A stretch of 6,275 nucleotides of DNA from Hydrogenothermaceae bacterium (GTDB lineage Bacteria > Aquificota > Aquificia > Aquificales > Hydrogenothermaceae), in contig WFXI01000202.1 in the NCBI GenBank assembly GCA_015490675.1, forward strand, positions 1 through 6,275. The letters run 5' to 3'. Of the stretch, positions 1 to 5,634 are shown one piece after another. Below the pieces are notes generated by a model, which worked only from the letters and a program-made list of their open reading frames with translations, had not been told where the DNA came from and did no database searches. Numbering within the stretch: the stretch's first letter is position 1; each line of letters opens with the position of its first letter. A program made the position numbers and the translations under genes.

Positions 1-214
1 AAGAAAAATTTTAAAGAAGTATCTTTATTGGAAACAGCTATCTACCTTTGAAGGAGAAATTTCTGAAGGAAAACTTGCACAATGTATGGCAGAAGTAGAT
101 GAAGTTATAAACCCCGCTGAAGACAGTATTTATGTTTATGAAGTAAAAAATCCTAAGAATATAAAGAAAAAGGTTTTAGGTATTGAGAAAAATTATATGG
201 ACAATTTTTTATGA
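1..214 (+). CDS. cas2: CRISPR-associated endonuclease Cas2, C-terminal part (5' end outside window)
   Basis: Cas2 is the small metal-dependent nuclease-fold partner of Cas1 in the spacer-integration complex. Reading from base 2, an open frame of 70 codons ends at TGA 212-214. It begins RKILKKYLYW and continues with a TFEGEISEGK stretch, the usual Cas2 'Y-W-x-Q-x-S/T-x-FEG' signature. Further on come an EDSIYVY strand and the ending KKKVLGIEKNYMDNFL, which resembles type I-B Cas2 proteins. Family members are about 85-95 residues, so roughly 17-25 N-terminal residues lie upstream, including the catalytic aspartate of the first beta strand, which cannot be checked here. It is the last cas gene before the leader and array and reads towards them, the usual order for type I loci. 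Cas1 and the effector genes are presumably further upstream. The identity rests on motif recognition and on position. Confidence 0.9.
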   Translation, partial: RKILKKYLYWKQLSTFEGEISEGKLAQCMAEVDEVINPAEDSIYVYEVKNPKNIKKKVLGIEKNYMDNFL

Positions 215-260
215 TAAAATCTAGTATGAATGTAATTTATTAAGGTTACTTGGAAAGAGA

Positions 261-295
261 ATATGTATTTTTACATATATATTTTTTATATGTAA
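261..295. repeat. Nested inverted repeats in the leader, two mutually exclusive hairpins
   Basis: Arm ATATGTA (261-267) pairs perfectly with TACATAT (272-278) across a 4-base T loop. The second arm is also part of TTACATATA (271-279), which pairs perfectly over 9 bp with TATATGTAA (287-295) across a 7-base loop. The two hairpins share bases and cannot form together. The stems are almost pure A/T and no T-tract follows the second one, so this is a poor intrinsic terminator. It could instead be a protein-binding palindrome, an mRNA 3'-end structure for the cas transcript, or a chance product of base composition. Confidence 0.5.
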
Positions 296-347
296 CTGCA
301 TTTTCAATAGAAAATATAATTCTGCGTAAGTTATTTATTTATAAGCG

Positions 348-375
348 TTGGCGACTATATAACAGAAAATATATT
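348..375 (+). promoter_or_regulatory. Candidate pre-crRNA promoter in the leader
   Basis: TTGGCG (348-353, 4 of 6 matches to the sigma-70 -35 box) is followed after 16 bases by TATATT (370-375, 5 of 6 matches to the -10 box). Transcription would start near 382, about 117 bases before repeat 1. The short GCG-TTGGCGAC stretch stands out in an otherwise AT-only leader. A perfect TATAAT also occurs at 315-320, but without a good -35 box. AT-rich DNA produces such matches easily, so this is a weak prediction. Confidence 0.35.
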
Positions 376-498
376 TGCATTAATGAAGGTTTGATGCAAT
401 TTAGTATTCTCAGAAAGGATTTGAATGAATTTTTAAATTCTTTGCAAAGCTTAATATTACTTAACAAAATAAATTTTTTTGCTAAAATTAATTAACGG

Positions 499-1260
499 GT
501 TTTATCTGAACTATATGGGATAGAAATTATTATACAACTCCTGATATAGTTTGTCTTGGTGCTGTTTTATCTGAACTATATGGGATAGAAATATACAAAA
601 GAAGGGGACGAGCCACCGATTGAAAGACTGTTTTATCTGAACTATATGGGATAGAAATCTTGAATTTATATGCGAAAATAAGTTTTTTATTTCCTTCGTT
701 TTATCTGAACTATATGGGATAGAAATTCCTTAATTTGCCCTGGAGGGCGGTAGAGCTTGGGTTGTTTTATCTGAACTATATGGGATAGAAATTAAATTTA
801 GTAAAATTAAAATAAAAACTGTGGAGGTAGTTTTATCTGAACTATATGGGATAGAAATTAGCCCGATTTTTTACTATTAGAATCTTTATTCACTCGTTTT
901 ATCTGAACTATATGGGATAGAAATAATTTTTCAAGCATTAGTGCTTTGTAGTCTATGCCTTTTGTTTTATCTGAACTATATGGGATAGAAATTTTACTAC
1001 TTTCACATATCCTCTCTTTTTTATTGTTTGTTTTATCTGAACTATATGGGATAGAAATTTATATCTTTTAAAATAAAAAAAGGTGGTAAATATATAGGTT
1101 TTATCTGAACTATATGGGATAGAAATGTTCTTGGTGGTTCTACAAAAGTAATTAATCCAATTAACGTTTTATCTGAACTATATGGGATAGAAATCTTCTT
1201 ATGAAAAATCTGCAATTGTATTTTTTTTGCTGTTTTATCTGAACTATATGGGATAGAAAG
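499..1260 (+). CRISPR. CRISPR array, 12 repeats of 29 bp and 11 spacers, probably type I-B
   Basis: The repeat begins GTTTTATCTG and ends GATAGAAAT. Copies start at 499, 564, 630, 698, 764, 830, 896, 964, 1030, 1098, 1166 and 1232. The first eleven are identical; the last ends in G instead of T. Spacers are 36, 37, 39, 37, 37, 37, 39, 37, 39, 39 and 37 bp in order, all different, and by eye none matches elsewhere in the window. The leader-side cas2 and the distal variant repeat both show that the array is read on the + strand. The last eight bases of the repeat (ATAGAAAT) would be the 5' tag of each crRNA if Cas6 cuts at the usual place. Repeat length, the GTTTTA start and the AAAT end fit type I-B. 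The subtype is inferred, because the effector genes are not in the window. Confidence 0.98.
1232..1260 (+). repeat. Terminal, variant CRISPR repeat
   Basis: This twelfth repeat matches the others over 28 bases and differs only at the last base (G1260 where the others have T). Degenerate repeats typically sit at the leader-distal end, so this copy fixes the array's polarity. Only five bases separate it from the stop codon of the convergent permease gene. The array therefore has no trailing non-coding DNA of its own and no visible terminator. Confidence 0.9.
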
Positions 1261-1265
1261 GAAAT

Positions 1266-2252
1266 TTACCTTAATATTCCTTCTACTTCTCTTTGTCTTA
1301 CCCGAGGATCTAATTTTGCAAGTAATATATCTGCGATTAAATTTCCTATAATTAACATTATTGCTCCAATATAAAGTCCGCCCATAACAAGATATAAATC
1401 CTGAGATAAAACTGCATCTAGCATTAACATTCCCATTCCTGGCCAATTAACTATAATTTCTACTAAAGCTGACCCAGAAAGTAAAGAAGCTATCTCAAAA
1501 CCAAGTAATGTAATAAATGGATTTAAGGCATTTCTTAATGCATGTTTAATAACAACCTGTCTTTCAGGAAGCCCCTTAGCTCTCGCAAAGAGAGTATATT
1601 CTGCATTTAGAGATTCCATCATTGTACTTCTAACTAGTCTAACAAGACCAGCTAATGAACCTATAGCCAATACAAATGCTGGTAAAGAAACATGCCATAA
1701 TCTATCAGCTATCTTGCCCCAAAAACTAAGCTCATCATAATTAGGACTTGTAGCTCCTCCTGTAGGTAAAATACCGGTTTTTACAGCTAAAAATAACATT
1801 AAAAATGCTAAAAAGAAATTTGGTATAGACATAAATGTAAATGAAAAAAGCTGAATAAATTTATCTACAATTGTGTTTGGCCTTAATGCAGCAAATATTC
1901 CTAGAGGGATAGCAAGTCCCCATGCTAAGATGGCCGATGTAATTGATAAAAATAAGGTGTTCCCAACCCTTTCTTTTATAATATCTAATACAGGAGCATG
2001 GTAGCTAAAAGAGTATCCTAAATCAAACTTTAATGCATTAATTAACCATTTTATATATTGAACAATAATAGGTTGGTCTAATCCATAAGATTGTTTTAAT
2101 TTTTCCAAAGTTTCTTTTGATATTTGAGGATTCATCTTAAGTTTATCTAAATAATCTCCAGGAGCAAGTTGAATAATAATAAATGATAAAAAAGTAATAC
2201 CTATAAGGAGAGGTACCATCTGAATAAGTCTTTTTAAGATATATACAAACAT
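1266..2252 (-). CDS. ABC transporter permease, DppB/OppB (peptide/nickel) family
   Basis: This is an inner-membrane subunit of a binding-protein-dependent ABC importer of the peptide/nickel/oligosaccharide class; the substrate cannot be told from the sequence. The 328 residues match the usual 305-340. It opens with the family's MFVYILKRLIQMVPLLIGITFL helix (about residues 9-29) and the following LAPGD turn. A periplasmic segment with the conserved YGLDQPIIVQY motif (56-66) comes next, then about five more membrane helices near 98-120, 133-155, 188-208, 247-269 and 284-308. The EAA loop that contacts the ATPase is clear at about 219-245 (ARAKGLPERQVVIKHALRNA). The ATG at 2250-2252 lies 6 bases after the stop of the upstream lipoprotein gene, with no strong ribosome site, so coupled translation is likely. 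No DppC-type permease, ATPase or binding protein is in view, whereas these genes normally cluster. The stop codon is 5 bases from the CRISPR array. Confidence 0.93.
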   Translation of the reverse strand: MFVYILKRLIQMVPLLIGITFLSFIIIQLAPGDYLDKLKMNPQISKETLEKLKQSYGLDQPIIVQYIKWLINALKFDLGYSFSYHAPVLDIIKERVGNTLFLSITSAILAWGLAIPLGIFAALRPNTIVDKFIQLFSFTFMSIPNFFLAFLMLFLAVKTGILPTGGATSPNYDELSFWGKIADRLWHVSLPAFVLAIGSLAGLVRLVRSTMMESLNAEYTLFARAKGLPERQVVIKHALRNALNPFITLLGFEIASLLSGSALVEIIVNWPGMGMLMLDAVLSQDLYLVMGGLYIGAIMLIIGNLIADILLAKLDPRVRQREVEGILR

Positions 2253-2258
2253 AGATTC

Positions 2259-2768
2259 TTAATTAATATATTTCTTTATTAGAATTTCAGAAACTTTTTT
2301 TAACGCTTTTTGTTTTACATCCTCAATGCTTATATCAGGATAAGCAAAATCATTACACTTTTTTTCTTCAATTTTTACTGTTTCTAAACTCTCATATTGA
2401 AGTTTGCCATTTTTAAAAATTTTTACTTCTACAAAAGGAGAAACATTAACTTTTGAACAATATAGCTTTTCTTTAAAGACAGTTTGTTTAACTTCTAATC
2501 TTTTTGGTTCAATAACTATTGACTTCATAAACTTATTGCAATTACACTGGGTTAAATAATCTAAAGTAAAAACTTTATATTTATTTAAAAGTCCATACTT
2601 TCGAATATAATTTTTAACATTATTAAAAATAAACCTTTTTTGATAGTTTTTTCCATAATCACCAACAATTATAACTGCAGAATACTTGGGAGTTTGTTGT
2701 TGTTTTTTACACGAATAAAAATTTAAAACAAAAAAAGATATCAAAATAAGAAAAATTAACTTTCTCAA
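2259..2768 (-). CDS. Putative lipoprotein of unknown function
   Basis: I do not recognise a family for this 169-residue protein. It starts MRKLIFLILISFFVLNFYSC: two basic residues, a hydrophobic stretch and Cys20. It is followed by lysine/glutamine-rich sequence, as in a lipoprotein signal cleaved before Cys20. The lipobox (F-Y-S-C) is not canonical, so lipidation is likely but unproven. The mature part is lysine-rich and mixed alpha/beta, with four further cysteines (75, 77, 104, 138), including a CNC pair. It ends in an amphipathic helix. The start codon is TTG (2766-2768), chosen because AAGGGGGA lies 5 bases before it and no ATG occurs until residue 81. The permease gene follows 6 bases downstream on the same strand, so the two are probably co-transcribed. 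It does not look like a solute-binding protein, being too short. Confidence 0.75.
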   Translation of the reverse strand: MRKLIFLILISFFVLNFYSCKKQQQTPKYSAVIIVGDYGKNYQKRFIFNNVKNYIRKYGLLNKYKVFTLDYLTQCNCNKFMKSIVIEPKRLEVKQTVFKEKLYCSKVNVSPFVEVKIFKNGKLQYESLETVKIEEKKCNDFAYPDISIEDVKQKALKKVSEILIKKYIN

Positions 2769-2773
2769 CTAAA

Positions 2774-2781
2774 TCCCCCTT
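2774..2781 (-). promoter_or_regulatory. Ribosome binding site deciding the TTG start of the lipoprotein gene
   Basis: On the minus strand AAGGGGGA lies 5 bases before TTG 2768-2766. It is a strong anti-16S match in an otherwise AT-rich stretch and supports the non-ATG start. Confidence 0.7.
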
Positions 2782-2806
2782 AAGTAATTTGCTTCTTAAT
2801 TTATTT

Positions 2807-2812
2807 TATAAT
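2807..2812 (+). promoter_or_regulatory. Probable -10 box of the citryl-CoA lyase/ntrY/trmH operon
   Basis: A perfect TATAAT sits in the 79-bp divergent intergenic region. No good -35 hexamer is visible 16-18 bases upstream. A start near 2819 would give a leader of about 29 bases before the TTG at 2848. That would put the alternative upstream TTG at 2815 outside the transcript. The spacer also carries a 7-bp AT-only inverted repeat (2803-2809 / 2821-2827), which may be chance. No convincing promoter was seen for the minus-strand genes. Confidence 0.5.
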
Positions 2813-2833
2813 AGTTGAAAATAAAATTTATTT

Positions 2834-2840
2834 GGAGAGG
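2834..2840 (+). promoter_or_regulatory. Ribosome binding site deciding the TTG start of the citryl-CoA lyase-like gene
   Basis: GGAGAGG is 7 bases before TTG 2848-2850, an ideal distance. The next ATG (2860) would be 19 bases away, and the earlier in-frame TTG (2815) has no such site. Confidence 0.75.
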
Positions 2841-2847
2841 TTTTAGC

Positions 2848-3624
2848 TTGAGTAAAAAAATGTGGAAAACAGCTATAAGCACACATGTTGGAACAAAGGC
2901 ATTAGTTAGAGGATATGAACTAGAAGAACTTGTAGGAAATTTAACATTTACTGAAGCAATATATTTAGTATTAAAAGGAGAACTTCCTACAGAAAAAGAA
3001 AGAAAAATGCTAGATGTAATGTTTGTGGCAACAATTGAGCATTCTATAGCTCCTCCTTCTGTTATCGCTGCTAGAGCTGTCATAAGCGGAGGAAATTCTC
3101 TAAATGTTGGTGTTGGGGCTGGAATTTTAGCGTTTGGTTCTGCCCATGGAGGAGCCTTAGAAGACATTATGAAACTTCTTCAGGAAAACATAAACAAAAC
3201 TGCAGAAGAAATTGTAAGAGAGTATTTATCTCAAGGCAAAAGAATTCCCGGATTTGGACATAGATTTTTTAAAGATTTTGACCCTAGAGCTAAAAAAATA
3301 CTTTCTTATGCCAAAGAACTTGGATTTTATGGTAAATATTGTCAACTTGCAGAAGATATAGAAAAAGAAATAGAAAAACAAAAAGGAAAAAAACTTGTTA
3401 TGAATGTGGATGGAGCTATTGCAGCAGTAGCTAGTGAAATGGGATTTGACTGGAGATTAGGTAAAGGATTTTTCATAATAGGAAGAGTTCCAGGACTTGT
3501 AGCTCACACATATGAAGAACTATTTGAAAAGCCGTTTTCTAAAAGATTAGACGAAGAAAAAGATGTTGAATACCTAGGCAAAGAACACAGAAAACTACCT
3601 GAAGAATACAAAAATCGCTGGTAA
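2848..3624 (+). CDS. Citryl-CoA lyase / short citrate synthase-like protein
   Basis: This protein belongs to the citrate synthase superfamily. At about 258 residues it is far shorter than true citrate synthases (about 370-430), but it matches the compact citryl-CoA lyase type that splits citryl-CoA into acetyl-CoA and oxaloacetate in the reductive TCA cycle of Aquificaceae. The three catalytic residues of the fold are visible: His100 in GSAHGGALED, His138 in GFGHRFFKDFDPRA and Asp188 in MNVDGAIAAV. IEHSIAPPS (63-71) and GRVPGLVAH (212-220) are further conserved substrate-pocket segments. NVDG followed by FFIIGRVPG resembles the citryl-CoA lyase domain of ATP-citrate lyase more than the NVDFxSG of citrate synthase. 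The TTG start is set by GGAGAGG at 2834-2840. It is the first gene of an operon, 3 bases before the kinase gene. Lyase over synthase is my preference; the reaction direction cannot be settled from sequence. Confidence 0.8.
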   Translation: MSKKMWKTAISTHVGTKALVRGYELEELVGNLTFTEAIYLVLKGELPTEKERKMLDVMFVATIEHSIAPPSVIAARAVISGGNSLNVGVGAGILAFGSAHGGALEDIMKLLQENINKTAEEIVREYLSQGKRIPGFGHRFFKDFDPRAKKILSYAKELGFYGKYCQLAEDIEKEIEKQKGKKLVMNVDGAIAAVASEMGFDWRLGKGFFIIGRVPGLVAHTYEELFEKPFSKRLDEEKDVEYLGKEHRKLPEEYKNRW

Positions 3625-3627
3625 ATA

Positions 3628-5634
3628 ATGGAAAGAGAAAAGCTTCAAAAATATGAAGAGGTAAGAAGAAGACAAAGGAATCTATTAATAGCTTCTATAG
3701 TTATAACAGTATTCATAGCAGGAAACTTTTTTATATATAAAGAAATTTCTAGAGCCAAAGATTTTTTTAACCCTTATGTTTTCCTAGTTATTATTAATAT
3801 AAATGTTGTTTTCTTTTTAACAATTTTAGCTATATCTTTAAGACACTTAATAAAACTATTCTTTGAAAGACATGAAACCCAAGGTAAATTAAGAGTTAAA
3901 CTTTCTATTATCTTAATATCTATGATTTTCTTCCCTGCAATTATAATTTCAACAGTTTCAATATCTTTAATATCCGATGCGACAAATTTTTGGTTTTCAG
4001 GAAAAGTTGAGGAAGCACTAAAAAGTGCAAAACAAATAGTAGAAGCCACATTAGACCAACATAAAAGATACATAAAATACGCTGGAGAACTCTTAAAGCA
4101 GAAAAAGGTAAACCCTTATAATGTGAAAAAAATTTTTAATCTAAAAGCAATAACATTTACAGATGAAAATAAAATTCCTGAAAAAATATATGGAAAACCT
4201 TTAAGTTTTAAAAACTTAGACTTTTCAAAAGAATTTACAATCATAAACGATAAATTTTTAAGATATATAACTTACGATGAAACAAATAACAGATACATAA
4301 TATTAGATGCAAGATTACCAGAGATATTTGTAGAAAAGAAAAAACAAATTGAAGAAATAGCCACAGCTTATTCAAAGTTTAGGCATTTTAAAAAGCCAGT
4401 CCGTGTAAGCTACATTGTAACTATGCTCACAATCACTATGTTTGTAATAGGTGCTGCTATCTGGTTTGGTCAATATATAGTTAGGAATCTTACTTATCCA
4501 TTAGAAAAACTTGTTGAGGCATCTAAAGAAGTTGCAAAAGGAAATCTCAATGTAAAAATAAATTTAAAATCATCTGATGAAATAGGTATATTAATAAACG
4601 AATTTAACCAGATGGTAAAAGAGTTAAAAAATCTTTATATAAAACTAGAACGAAGCAACAGAGAATTAAAAATAAACCAAGAATACTTAGAAGCTGTCTT
4701 AGAGAATGCTAGGACGGGAGTTATATATTCAGATAAAACAGGAAAAATAAAAAATATAAACAAAGCTGCTGAAAACATACTTGGAATAAGAAGAGAGCAG
4801 TTAAAAGATAAAGATATATCCTATTTGCTTCAAGTTCTTGGAATATCTGAAAGACAACTAGAAACAGAAAAAACTATAGAAATAAAAGGTAAAGTAATAA
4901 TAGTAAAAGCAACCAGAATTTCAGAAAAAGGTTTGGTTTTGGTATTTGATGATATAACAGATGTAGTAGTTGCAGAAAAAGCAAGAACTTGGAGAGAGAT
5001 AGCTCAAAGAATTGCTCACGAAATAAAAAATCCTTTAACTCCAATAAAGCTAGCCGCGGAAAGGATAGAAAGACAATATAAAAAACAGAATGAAAATTTT
5101 CCACAAATACTAGAAAAATCTGTAAAAGCTATTTACTCAGAGGTTGAACACTTATCTAAACTGGTTAAGGATTTTAGGCAATTTGCAATGAATGATAAAT
5201 TAAACATATCCGAAGTAAATTTAAAATCTCTTTTTGAAGAATTAAAAAGAAGTTATCAGACTGATAAATTTAAGATAAATTTAAACATTCCAGAAAATCT
5301 AACTATAAAGGCAGACTATAAACTTTTAAGACAGGCTTTTTCAAATATAATTCAGAATAGTCTTGAAATTTTAAAGGACGGAGGAAATATATATATTTTG
5401 GCAAAAGATAATGGAGGTTATATAAAAATTATTTTCAAAGATACAGGTAAAGGTATATCAGAGGAAGAAGTTGAAAAAATATTTGTTCCATATTATTCGA
5501 ATAAACCAAAAGGAAGTGGTCTTGGACTTACAATAACAAAAGAAATTATAGAAAAACATAAAGGAAAGATTAGAGCTATTGCAAGCAAAGAAGGAGCTAT
5601 TTTTGAAATAATACTTCCAAAAGAGGTAGGTTAA
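3628..5634 (+). CDS. ntrY: NtrY-like membrane sensor histidine kinase (HAMP-PAS-HisKA-HATPase)
   Basis: This is an inner-membrane sensor kinase of the NtrY group, which in other bacteria phosphorylates the sigma-54 activator NtrX in nitrogen or redox control. Its 668 residues include four predicted membrane helices (about 18-37, 50-70, 91-115 and 262-284). An extracytoplasmic sensor region lies between the third and fourth (about 116-260). A HAMP linker (285-337), a coiled stretch and a PAS domain (about 350-450) follow. The H box RIAHEIKNPLTPIKLAAERI has phospho-acceptor His464, and the NPLTPI wording is typical of NtrY. The ATPase domain has an N box (FSNIIQNSLEI, Asn577), DTGKGI (605-610) and GSGLGL (629-634); all catalytic motifs are intact. 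The ATG start is 3 bases after the preceding stop and has no clear Shine-Dalgarno sequence, so coupled translation is likely. No response regulator is adjacent in the window. NtrY-like is firm, but the sensed signal is unknown. Confidence 0.9.
   Translation: MEREKLQKYEEVRRRQRNLLIASIVITVFIAGNFFIYKEISRAKDFFNPYVFLVIININVVFFLTILAISLRHLIKLFFERHETQGKLRVKLSIILISMIFFPAIIISTVSISLISDATNFWFSGKVEEALKSAKQIVEATLDQHKRYIKYAGELLKQKKVNPYNVKKIFNLKAITFTDENKIPEKIYGKPLSFKNLDFSKEFTIINDKFLRYITYDETNNRYIILDARLPEIFVEKKKQIEEIATAYSKFRHFKKPVRVSYIVTMLTITMFVIGAAIWFGQYIVRNLTYPLEKLVEASKEVAKGNLNVKINLKSSDEIGILINEFNQMVKELKNLYIKLERSNRELKINQEYLEAVLENARTGVIYSDKTGKIKNINKAAENILGIRREQLKDKDISYLLQVLGISERQLETEKTIEIKGKVIIVKATRISEKGLVLVFDDITDVVVAEKARTWREIAQRIAHEIKNPLTPIKLAAERIERQYKKQNENFPQILEKSVKAIYSEVEHLSKLVKDFRQFAMNDKLNISEVNLKSLFEELKRSYQTDKFKINLNIPENLTIKADYKLLRQAFSNIIQNSLEILKDGGNIYILAKDNGGYIKIIFKDTGKGISEEEVEKIFVPYYSNKPKGSGLGLTITKEIIEKHKGKIRAIASKEGAIFEIILPKEVG

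Larger units (their letters stand above)
215..498 (+). promoter_or_regulatory. CRISPR leader region between cas2 and the first repeat
   Basis: These 284 bases are extremely AT-rich and hold no convincing gene. They separate the cas2 stop from repeat 1. The opposite end of the array carries the variant repeat, so this side is the leader, where new spacers are added and the pre-crRNA promoter is expected. An 81-codon TTG-initiated frame at 250-495 has no recognisable domain and no Shine-Dalgarno sequence, so I treat it as chance. Structure inside includes nested inverted repeats at 261-295, promoter-like hexamers at 315-320 and 348-375, and a 6-bp inverted repeat (TTGCAT 375-380 / ATGCAA 394-399). 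The bases next to repeat 1, an AT-rich stretch ending ATTAACGG, are where a leader-anchoring sequence for Cas1-Cas2 would be expected. Confidence 0.75.

Noticed and set aside
250..495. An 81-codon frame on the + strand with a TTG start, filling the leader and stopping just before repeat 1
   Set aside because: It has no Shine-Dalgarno sequence, no recognisable motif and low-complexity AT-driven residues, and it occupies the place where a CRISPR leader is expected.
925..963. A small hairpin within spacer 7 (AAGCA...TGCTT)
   Set aside because: A 5-bp stem in a single spacer most likely reflects the source protospacer or chance, and has no bearing on array function.
528..1231. Possible self-targeting of genes in this window by the spacers
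   Set aside because: By eye, no spacer shares a long match with either strand of the neighbouring genes. A genome-wide search would be needed to exclude targets elsewhere.
1042..1446. A 134-codon minus-strand frame
   Set aside because: It runs through four CRISPR repeats, giving a repeated SIPYSSDKT-type peptide, and into the permease gene in another frame, so it is an artefact of the array.
2815..2847. Upstream TTG start (2815) for the citryl-CoA lyase-like gene, adding 11 residues
   Set aside because: It lies almost at the predicted transcription start and has no ribosome site, and the GGAGAGG would then be inside the coding sequence. TTG 2848 fits better.
2796..3167. A 123-codon minus-strand frame
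   Set aside because: It is antisense to the well-supported citryl-CoA lyase-like gene, has no recognisable domain, and crosses the divergent promoter region.
3774..5104. Minus-strand frames at 3774-4073 and 4874-5104
   Set aside because: Both lie opposite intact parts of the histidine kinase gene. Their leucine- and phenylalanine-rich sequence is what antisense reading of AAG/AAA/GAA-rich coding DNA produces.
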